A stretch of 16,190 nt of DNA from Bacteroidia bacterium (lineage in GTDB: Bacteria; Bacteroidota; Bacteroidia; UKL13-3): assembly GCA_019454865.1 (NCBI GenBank), contig JACFNJ010000033.1, positions 1 to 16,190 of the forward strand, in the 5' to 3' direction. The translations under genes were made by a program, and so were the position numbers. A model generated the notes under the pieces. That model had not been told where the DNA came from, made no database searches, and was given only the letters and a program-made list of their open reading frames with translations. This document shows, piece after piece, positions 8,084-14,747 of this stretch. Position 1 is the first letter of the stretch; every line of letters starts with the position of its first letter.

Positions 8084-8695
8084 TTGGACAACTTAGCGCA
8101 GATAAAAAATTACGAAAAAATTATTTTAGGTATTGACCCCGGAACAATTGTTCTTGGATATGGGCTAATTGGTATTGAAAAAAAACAAGTACATTTAATA
8201 AGTTTAGGTGTAGTACGATTAGATAAATACACTGATCATAGTTTACGACTAAAACGTATTTATGAACGAATTACAACATTAATAGAGCAATACTTGCCGG
8301 ATGAATTAGCCATTGAAGCACCATTTTTTGGTAAGAATGTTCAGAGTATGTTAAAACTTGGCAGAGCGCAAGGAGTAGCAATTGCAGCTGCCATAAATAG
8401 AGATATGGTGGTAAATGAATATTCACCAAAAAAAATTAAACAATCCATTACAGGCAATGGAAATGCTACAAAAGAACAAGTAGCTGCAATGTTGCAGAAC
8501 ATTTTAAAATTCAAAGAAACTCCTGAATTCTTAGATGCTACAGACGGTTTGGCTGCTGCCTATTGCCACTATATACAAAGCAACAGTAAAGTACTATCAT
8601 CTAAAAAAGATAGTTTGAAATCTGCTAAGAAAGCAAAATCTAAAAACTGGAGCGAGTATGTTCAGGCAAATCCGGATAAAATAAAAAAGCCCTGA
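8084..8695 (+). CDS. ruvC: Crossover junction endodeoxyribonuclease RuvC
   Basis: Holliday junction resolvase, 203 residues, which cuts four-way junctions during recombinational repair together with RuvAB. The catalytic acidic residues are all present: Asp18 in LGIDPGT, Glu78 in AIEAPFFGKN, and Asp151 and Asp154 in DATDGLAAAYCH. The NVQSMLKLGRAQGV segment (85-98) and SPKKIKQSITGNGNA (114-128) are typical RuvC sequence. A lysine-rich tail (about 165-203, ending NWSEYVQANPDKIKKP) extends the protein beyond short RuvC versions. No ATG or GTG is available: the frame is open from 8039 and the only usual start codon ahead of the conserved core is TTG at 8084. It stands alone, without ruvA or ruvB. 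Its TGA stop is part of the hairpin that follows. Confidence 0.95.
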   Translation: MDNLAQIKNYEKIILGIDPGTIVLGYGLIGIEKKQVHLISLGVVRLDKYTDHSLRLKRIYERITTLIEQYLPDELAIEAPFFGKNVQSMLKLGRAQGVAIAAAINRDMVVNEYSPKKIKQSITGNGNATKEQVAAMLQNILKFKETPEFLDATDGLAAAYCHYIQSNSKVLSSKKDSLKSAKKAKSKNWSEYVQANPDKIKKP

Positions 8696-8712
8696 GTTAA
8701 AAATCAGGGCTT
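8687..8712. terminator. Hairpin terminator shared by ruvC and the HIT gene
   Basis: A nine-base perfect stem, AAGCCCTGA paired with TCAGGGCTT across an eight-base loop. On the minus strand it is followed by a run of six T, so it is a good terminator for greA-HIT transcripts. On the plus strand no T-run follows, so it should end ruvC transcripts less efficiently. The stem contains the stop codons of both genes. Confidence 0.75.
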
Positions 8713-9111
8713 ATCATGCATTAATTCTTTACGGATATCCGATGCAATTTTTTCAAATTGTTCAGGTGTAATTTGTACCCTTTCTTTTTCAAAATTAATA
8801 TCACCAATCGTATTTATCGGTATCAAATGAATGTGTGTGTGTGGTACTTCTAGTCCCACAACAGCAACGCCTATGCGCTTACAAGGAATTACTTTTTTAA
8901 CTGCACGTGCAACAATTTTAGCAAACAAATGCAATCCTGCAAAATGTTCATCGTCCATATCAAAAATATAATCTACCTCCTTTTTGGGAATTACTAAAGT
9001 ATGGCCAACAGCAACCGGACGCACATCTAAAAACGCTAAATAATCAGCAGTTTCAGCTACTTTATAACAAGGTATATCTCCTTTTACTATTTTGGTAAAT
9101 ATAGTTGACAT
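8704..9111 (-). CDS. HIT family nucleotide-binding hydrolase
   Basis: A 135-residue histidine triad protein of the HinT-like branch. The active-site motif is HTHIHLIP (91-98, with His91, His93 and His95), preceded by the family's FLDVRPVAVGHTLVIPK segment (27-43) that forms part of the nucleotide pocket. Family members hydrolyse nucleoside phosphoramidates or adenylylated intermediates in the cytosol; the physiological substrate here is not known. It begins 3 bases after greA ends, and the two are almost certainly co-transcribed, with translation probably passing from one to the next. Length is normal for the family, and the ATG start is supported by the standard STIFTKIVKGDIP opening. Confidence 0.95.
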   Translation of the reverse strand: MSTIFTKIVKGDIPCYKVAETADYLAFLDVRPVAVGHTLVIPKKEVDYIFDMDDEHFAGLHLFAKIVARAVKKVIPCKRIGVAVVGLEVPHTHIHLIPINTIGDINFEKERVQITPEQFEKIASDIRKELMHDKP

Positions 9112-9114
9112 AAC

Positions 9115-9591
9115 TTACAAACTAATTTCTAAAACTTCAAATTTAATCATTCCTGCAGGTACTTTTATTTCAGCTACATCACCTACTTTTAGTCCCATTA
9201 ATCCGGATCCAATTGGAGATTTTATTGAAATTTTTCCTGCTTTAAAATCAGCTTCAGAATCAGAAACCATTGTATAAATTACTTCCTTTTTTGTTGCATG
9301 ATTAAGTAATTTCACTTTACTAAGCATCATTACTTTACTTGTATCTAATTTAGTTTCATCAATTACCCGAGTTCGTGTAATTAAGTCTTCCAATTGCGCT
9401 ATTTTAGTTTCTAACAATCCCTGATCTTCTTTTGCAGCATGATATTCTGCATTTTCACTCAAATCGCCCTTATCGCGTGCATCCGCAATCTGCTTAGATA
9501 TAAAAGGGCGTTGTACAAACTTCATTTCGTTTAGTTCTTTTTGCAATTTTTCGAATCCCTCTTTCGAAACATAGTTAATTTGCTTTGTCAT
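9115..9591 (-). CDS. greA: Transcription elongation factor GreA
   Basis: A 158-residue GreA, which enters the secondary channel of RNA polymerase and stimulates cleavage of backtracked RNA. Residues 1-77 form the N-terminal coiled coil, with the acidic tip GDLSENAEYHAAKEDQG (42-58). Asp43 and Glu46 match the metal-coordinating pair of E. coli GreA (Asp41, Glu44). The C-terminal FKBP-like domain covers about 82-158, with SPIGSGLMGLKVGDVAEI (134-151) as signature. It is separated from the PorV-like gene upstream by a strong terminator, so it should have its own promoter in the 86-base gap. It is followed after 3 bases by the HIT gene. Confidence 0.97.
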   Translation of the reverse strand: MTKQINYVSKEGFEKLQKELNEMKFVQRPFISKQIADARDKGDLSENAEYHAAKEDQGLLETKIAQLEDLITRTRVIDETKLDTSKVMMLSKVKLLNHATKKEVIYTMVSDSEADFKAGKISIKSPIGSGLMGLKVGDVAEIKVPAGMIKFEVLEISL

Positions 9592-9617
9592 AATTTAAAA
9601 ACATAAAGTAATAAAAA

Positions 9618-9655
9618 TGCACGAAACGCCTCCTTAACAGGAAGCGTTTCGTGCA
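9618..9655 (-). terminator. Strong rho-independent terminator after the outer-membrane gene trio
   Basis: The stem TGCACGAAACGC pairs exactly with GCGTTTCGTGCA. One mismatch follows, then TCCT/AGGA and a TAAC loop, giving 16 paired bases. On the minus strand it is followed at once by five T (9613-9617). It ends the transcript of the PorV-like gene and isolates greA from it. Confidence 0.88.
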
Positions 9656-9677
9656 ATGTTTGAACAAATATATAAAT

Positions 9678-10784
9678 TTATTTTTTACTATCTATATTTA
9701 ATGCAATTGTTAGGTTGTGTATTCCGTTAAACACACGAGTAGGAGCATACGCATAATTAATTGCTAATGCAGTTCCTGATTTGCTTACAGGAAAAACAAA
9801 ACCTACGCCACCGGCAAAACCCAAATATTGACTTTGGTATGAATACTCACTTAACACATTTTCTTGATATGCAAAACCACCTCTTAACATAAGCATTTCT
9901 TTAAATGCATATTCCAAGCCCATAGTTGTAACATTTGCAGAGAAAGCGTTATAGTTAAAATTTCCGCAAAGTGTTAATCTGTGATTATAAGTCTCAGTTG
10001 CCTTATCATCCAAACGCATATCATAAGCAGCACCAATATGTACAAGAGCAGGTAGGTTAAATGTTTCAGAGCCCATCAATGCTCTTCTATCTGCACCAGT
10101 AGTTGGATTTATAGAACGAAAAGATAAACCTGAACCGGAATATTGCATATTCGGACCAATATTCCTCACACTAATGCCAAATCTAAAATCCTCTTTTTTG
10201 ATGGCTTTCTTTGCCAAGTTTTTACCATTTAATGTTGTTTGGTATTGAACTCCTGCATCTAAACCTATTCCATTTGCTGTTACGCTGCTTATACCTTCAG
10301 AAATAATACGAACATTAATTCCACCTGTAATACTATTTGAAAACTTCTTAGAAAAAGCTGCACCAATATTCAAAACTTGTGGTGAATATGTACCCAATGT
10401 AGCATCAGGTTGCGACACGGAAGTAATAGGAATTGAACCAAAATCAAATGAATTAATTGTTAATCCTAATACATTACCTCCACCTAAATTTTGCGCAATA
10501 GATAAGTTATTTATAAACACATCTGTACCTTGCAAATAAGTAACATTAGAAAAAGAAATTTCAGTTTTATTCGTATAAGCCAAGCCTCCAATATTAAGAT
10601 TAAATGATTCAATCCCTCTTACTGAAGCAGTATTAGCTCCCAACATACCAGCTGAACGTCCATAAGGGTTAATCAATAATTGAGTACCACCTGCACCGCC
10701 TGAACGATCCGGATTTCCGGCAATAATTTGCATTGGACTAACCAAAGTTACAATTGACATTAATTGTAGTATATATTTTTTCAT
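9678..10784 (-). CDS. PorV/PorQ-family outer-membrane beta-barrel protein
   Basis: A 368-residue FadL-like barrel. Residues 1-22 are a signal peptide (cleavage likely after QIIA). The mature N-terminus GGAGGTQLLINPYGRSAGMLGANTASVRGIESFNLN (27-62, with the NPYGRSAGMLG core) is the conserved opening of PorV/PorQ proteins. Alternating hydrophobic strands follow to the C-terminus. PorV carries T9SS cargo from the SprA translocon to the attachment complex, while PorQ-like paralogues have less clear roles; this protein could be a paralogue dedicated to its neighbours rather than the housekeeping PorV. It is the third gene of the minus-strand trio, 61 bases after the 1293-residue protein, and is closed by a strong terminator. 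Exact subfamily is not resolvable by eye. Confidence 0.85.
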   Translation of the reverse strand: MKKYILQLMSIVTLVSPMQIIAGNPDRSGGAGGTQLLINPYGRSAGMLGANTASVRGIESFNLNIGGLAYTNKTEISFSNVTYLQGTDVFINNLSIAQNLGGGNVLGLTINSFDFGSIPITSVSQPDATLGTYSPQVLNIGAAFSKKFSNSITGGINVRIISEGISSVTANGIGLDAGVQYQTTLNGKNLAKKAIKKEDFRFGISVRNIGPNMQYSGSGLSFRSINPTTGADRRALMGSETFNLPALVHIGAAYDMRLDDKATETYNHRLTLCGNFNYNAFSANVTTMGLEYAFKEMLMLRGGFAYQENVLSEYSYQSQYLGFAGGVGFVFPVSKSGTALAINYAYAPTRVFNGIHNLTIALNIDSKK

Positions 10785-10808
10785 GTCTTATTTTTTTAAT
10801 TCTTAAAT

Positions 10809-10828
10809 TGGGGAGTTTTCACTCCCCA
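10809..10828 (-). other. Intercistronic hairpin between the giant protein gene and the PorV-like gene
   Basis: TGGGGAGT pairs perfectly with ACTCCCCA across a four-base TTTC loop, a GC-rich stem in very AT-rich surroundings. On the minus strand it is followed by AATTTAAG rather than a T-run, so it looks more like an mRNA-stabilising or partial-attenuation element than a full terminator. Confidence 0.55.
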
Positions 10829-10845
10829 TAATCAATATTAATAGT

Positions 10846-13800
10846 TTAGAATGTATCGTAATCAACAGGACGCATAATACCGAACCATTTGATAATTCTC
10901 TCTTCTTTTAACTCATCCGATTTGATATGAATTAAATAAACACCACTTGAAATTGGTACTTTTGCGTCATTTTTCAAATCCCAATCAATATAAGTTTTAG
11001 TAGGGTCGTCTTTTCTTACAGTACGAACTACAACTCCATCCATTGTATAAATCTGAACTAAGCATTTTGCTGGAAGGTTTGTAATTTTCACTTTATTATC
11101 CAATTGATTACCCGGATCTTCGTATTGCGAGTATGCATAGTACGGATTTGGTACAATACTAACTTTGTCTAATGCCTTTTTAGCTACTGTTTTATCATTT
11201 TCAGTAGGAGCAATTCCCTCGGTAGAGAATATAAAATGAGGCATACTATCATTTGTTAAATTACCATCAATAGTAAAATTAGCATAAGGTCTTTTTACAT
11301 GAATTTCAATTGTTACATCACTTGGAACGATGCTGTTCCATGCATCATGCAATTTGGAACCAGATTTTAACATTGCCATAGAAGTATAAATTGCTTGAGA
11401 AAACACTTGACGTTTACGTAATAAGTATGAAGCCGGCATACCTTGTGGTGCAGTAGGCTGTAATCTTTGTACATAATCAGCACAACCATCATATCGAGGT
11501 CCATTATATTTAATAGCAGAATTACCTGAACCTAGCACAAAATTACGTGCACGCATAACATAAATATAGTGTTTTCCTCCAAATACAGGTCTTCCGTTTG
11601 CATCTAAAAGTGTTGATGTAGGATTCCAAATCATATCATCTCCATTTTCTCCAGGTATTGAAGAGTCTTCACCAAATAAAATATTTAAGCGCTCACCTGT
11701 TTCCAGGTCAATTGCATAACCAGGAAACCAACCCATGCCATTTCCTGTACCGTCTGGTTCACCATTTTGATCAACAGATGGAGATTTTCGTAAATCTAAT
11801 TTTTCTGCATTTCCAATATTTAGGTTCTTATCTTCACCTAACTCCAACACAATACAACGACTCCATTTTGAACGATCTCTTGTTAAAACAACACGTACAC
11901 TATGTAGTTGGTCTAACAAATTATCGGTTGAAGCTAAACCGGAACCTACTGAACCAATACTTCCATCCCATGCCGGACCAAATGAAGGCAATTTTGCTGT
12001 ATTAGTTGTTCTCCATCTTGAAGCTAAGGCGTAAGGAGCCCATTTACTTTCAATAATGTTTGAGAATTTTTTAAGTGGATCCATCGGAATTTTATTTATA
12101 GCAAAATCAGAGTTTTCAGGGTTTGAAAAATCAGGACGACCAGCACCTCCAGATAATATCCAGTTAAAACTTGTTTTATAAAAAGGATAAGTATTATATG
12201 GCTGTTGCTCATCTACAACTCCGGACAACCATTCGTCTGCAGGGTTAGCAAATGTTATTGAGGATGAAATATAACCATTGCTTTCATCCACTTCTGACTC
12301 AGACTCACCAGGCATAATGGATTGTGATAATTGAACTGAAATTCCCCAATTAGAAAACACTTGTTCATTTGAATAATTAATTGCAGTATCAGAATCAATC
12401 GTTTCACCTGTTGCAAGATTCTTAAGAGACCAACGAGTATTAATAGCAGATAAAGTATCTAATTTATTTCCATTGCTACTTATATCACGTAATTTTAATT
12501 CAAATTTTGCCTTTGGTAATTTTAATGGGTCAATAACTTTAACAGCCACTGGTCCATAACCTGATTCATATGTACGTTCTTTAACATAATAAGGTGGATT
12601 CATTAATGCGCTAATTGACTCTTCACTTAATCGAATTTCTTTTCCCCCATTTCCAATTCCTTCTAGCATAGTAATAGGCAATCCTTTTCCATAATCTGTA
12701 TTAGGTGCTTTTCCTGAAGGAGTTGGGTCATGTGGAATTGAACTGTATATTAACAAACTATTTTCGCCAATTGTTTTTGAACTCGCTAAATACTGATCAG
12801 GGTCGGTAACACAATTAGAACTTGTAGCATATGCAACAATATAATAATGGTATGTTTTAAAATTTACTAAGGTTTGATCAGAACCTGTTTCAAAAAAGTC
12901 TTTAGTAATTTCAAAAGTATGTTCGATACCTTTGTTTGAACCTGTTACCATTATTTTCTTTACATTTTCTTCCAACTCCGGATCAAACACAGTATTTACA
13001 ACTCTTGATACTCCATCAACAATATCAAATTGGGCTACCAATTTAGCTTGCGTTACATCATAAATATCACTTGGTATAGTTGCAGTTTTTAACTGCCACA
13101 CTTGATATCCTTGGAACTTATACCGTGTAGTCGAATCACAAGGTCCGGCATAATTCCTGGAAAAATTCTCAATTTCTTTTGTACCGGTCATTTTAAACAC
13201 CAACTTTTTATCCAACTCAACAATTTCAAGTTTAGGTGCACGTGGACCTTCTTTTAACATGAAATTATTTTTAAATAAAGTAGTTGCTTTATCCGATGCT
13301 TGTTTTAAAAGATTAAATGAACCTGTAGCTCCTCCGCTTGATGCCCTTGACCAAACAACACCGATAGTTACACGATTAACTGCACCAGGTAATAGTGTAA
13401 ATGAACCTGCTGTTTGCAAAAATCTTCTGTCTTGTGGGGTATTTCCAGCAGTTCTTTCATTCCATGTTGGACGCCCTGCAGGGTCAGAATTACCAGGGAA
13501 CATGTAACTAGCGGTATCTGAACCACCTCTACCGTTTCCACCATAGGTAATACTAGCACCATCTTTCCATCTACCGTTTAAATATCCCCAATAGTGTTCA
13601 GGAGTACTTGGGTTACCAATTGTACTCCAATCGTTATTATAATATACAAATTTAGTTAAGCCAATTTCTGAATTATCCGGTCTTCTTGGTCCTTCGAAAA
13701 ATGTTACACCAACACTTGGAGGGTTTAATCCATAACCTAAAATACCTTCGTCATTATCATCGCCATTGTAACAAATCCCCAAGTTTCTTTGCACATCGCA

Positions 13801-14727
13801 CTCTACATAATCATCAGCATAATTGCCTAAATCAGGATCTACCCATTGACCAAAAACTGTACTATCAATAGTTTCACTACCGCGATTAAAAATTGTAGTA
13901 CGATAAAATGTCATGTTATTAATTTCATCATTAGTTGAAAATGCGAAAGCTTGTAAATGAAATTCTAATCCAATAGGAACTCCTCCTGATTCGGAGTGAA
14001 TATTTCCTTTGTCGTTATAAATCATAAACATCATCATATCCGGAATGTTTGACAAATCAGGATTTCCATCATTCAATATTGGATAATCACCACTACGAGC
14101 ATCATAAATACCATTGCTATCTACATCATAAAAAGGAGCAAGTCTAGCAGCTTCACCAATCAATACATTACCATTGCCTGGCCAATTTTCAATATCTTCA
14201 GATATCTCAAGATTATTTTTATCGTCTGTATTAACTAAAGTAGTAATTTCATTTAATGTAACACGGAATATTTTATCAAAATCTTTACATCTTGACTCTG
14301 ATATTGTCGCATCGTCTTTTACTAAAGGTCCAGGATAAAAATCATTTCCACTTTGGCGATAAGTTTGAGCTGCAATTTTCAAGTTACCATTAGCAACCCC
14401 ACCAATCCATAATGCTCCTGAAAACAATGAATTTTTAGATACCTGACCAACTTGAACTTTAGGGATTTCATAACGTGCGTTACTCAAATTCCACCACATA
14501 TCACCTCCATTCAATATTGTGGTTCGAACATTATTTACATCCAAATCTTTTTGTTGAGTAGCCGGTAAACAGCCTGCCATTTTCTCACGAATAACTACTC
14601 GCTTTTTATTTGGTAATGGCATTCCAATATTATAGGTAGCAAATGCCAAATTAGTTCCGGCAATTGCAAACCCAATTATCCCAAAAAATCGTACAATTTT
14701 AAAAAATCCTAAATTTATACTTTTCAT
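10846..14727 (-). CDS. Giant secreted protein of unknown function with FlgD-like/T9SS-like C-terminal domain
   Basis: 1293 residues from the ATG at 14727. The frame also has a TTG six bases earlier, but the ATG gives the better signal-peptide start (MKSINLGFFKIVRFFG, cleavage probably near LAFA at 31). I do not recognise a named domain in the bulk of the protein. It is rich in Asn, Gly, Trp and aromatic residues, as in extracellular beta proteins. Landmarks are TTILNGGDMWWNLSNARYE (about 69-87), SLFSGALWIGG (100-110), TYRQSGNDFYPGP (122-134) and an Asp-rich YDVDSNGIYDARSGDYP loop (200-216) that could bind calcium. The last 105 residues (IVPNPYYAYSQYED, VQIYTMDGVVVRTVR, GVYLIHI) resemble the FlgD-like/T9SS C-terminal fold, but end in KWFGIMRPVDYDTF instead of the usual short basic end. 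It sits 20 bases after the TonB receptor gene and before the PorV-like gene, suggesting that the three products form a surface complex. Confidence 0.85.
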   Translation of the reverse strand: MKSINLGFFKIVRFFGIIGFAIAGTNLAFATYNIGMPLPNKKRVVIREKMAGCLPATQQKDLDVNNVRTTILNGGDMWWNLSNARYEIPKVQVGQVSKNSLFSGALWIGGVANGNLKIAAQTYRQSGNDFYPGPLVKDDATISESRCKDFDKIFRVTLNEITTLVNTDDKNNLEISEDIENWPGNGNVLIGEAARLAPFYDVDSNGIYDARSGDYPILNDGNPDLSNIPDMMMFMIYNDKGNIHSESGGVPIGLEFHLQAFAFSTNDEINNMTFYRTTIFNRGSETIDSTVFGQWVDPDLGNYADDYVECDVQRNLGICYNGDDNDEGILGYGLNPPSVGVTFFEGPRRPDNSEIGLTKFVYYNNDWSTIGNPSTPEHYWGYLNGRWKDGASITYGGNGRGGSDTASYMFPGNSDPAGRPTWNERTAGNTPQDRRFLQTAGSFTLLPGAVNRVTIGVVWSRASSGGATGSFNLLKQASDKATTLFKNNFMLKEGPRAPKLEIVELDKKLVFKMTGTKEIENFSRNYAGPCDSTTRYKFQGYQVWQLKTATIPSDIYDVTQAKLVAQFDIVDGVSRVVNTVFDPELEENVKKIMVTGSNKGIEHTFEITKDFFETGSDQTLVNFKTYHYYIVAYATSSNCVTDPDQYLASSKTIGENSLLIYSSIPHDPTPSGKAPNTDYGKGLPITMLEGIGNGGKEIRLSEESISALMNPPYYVKERTYESGYGPVAVKVIDPLKLPKAKFELKLRDISSNGNKLDTLSAINTRWSLKNLATGETIDSDTAINYSNEQVFSNWGISVQLSQSIMPGESESEVDESNGYISSSITFANPADEWLSGVVDEQQPYNTYPFYKTSFNWILSGGAGRPDFSNPENSDFAINKIPMDPLKKFSNIIESKWAPYALASRWRTTNTAKLPSFGPAWDGSIGSVGSGLASTDNLLDQLHSVRVVLTRDRSKWSRCIVLELGEDKNLNIGNAEKLDLRKSPSVDQNGEPDGTGNGMGWFPGYAIDLETGERLNILFGEDSSIPGENGDDMIWNPTSTLLDANGRPVFGGKHYIYVMRARNFVLGSGNSAIKYNGPRYDGCADYVQRLQPTAPQGMPASYLLRKRQVFSQAIYTSMAMLKSGSKLHDAWNSIVPSDVTIEIHVKRPYANFTIDGNLTNDSMPHFIFSTEGIAPTENDKTVAKKALDKVSIVPNPYYAYSQYEDPGNQLDNKVKITNLPAKCLVQIYTMDGVVVRTVRKDDPTKTYIDWDLKNDAKVPISSGVYLIHIKSDELKEERIIKWFGIMRPVDYDTF

Positions 14728-14747
14728 ATTCAATGTAATATTAAAAA

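Noticed and set aside
8831..8845. TG dinucleotide run (possible microsatellite or phase-variation tract)
   Set aside because: It encodes the invariant His-x-His-x-His active site of the HIT protein on the minus strand, so the repeat is explained by coding constraint.
9665..9672. TATATTTG on the minus strand, a match to the -7 consensus, upstream of greA
   Set aside because: No TTG at the -33 position, and it lies just before the terminator hairpin, which would then sit at the very 5' end of the greA message. In AT-rich sequence this is probably chance.
11658..12005. Open plus-strand frame of 115 codons inside the giant protein gene
   Set aside because: It is fully antisense to a clearly coding frame, and its product is rich in His, Gln and Leu with no domain-like pattern, as expected from reading the complement of an Asn-rich gene.
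13259..13871. Several short plus- and minus-strand frames overlapping the giant protein gene
   Set aside because: All lie inside the 1293-residue coding frame in other phases; none has upstream signals or recognisable protein features.
14728..14733. TTG at 14733 as start of the giant secreted protein
   Set aside because: An in-frame ATG lies two codons downstream and gives a better signal peptide start; the TTG would only add two residues.
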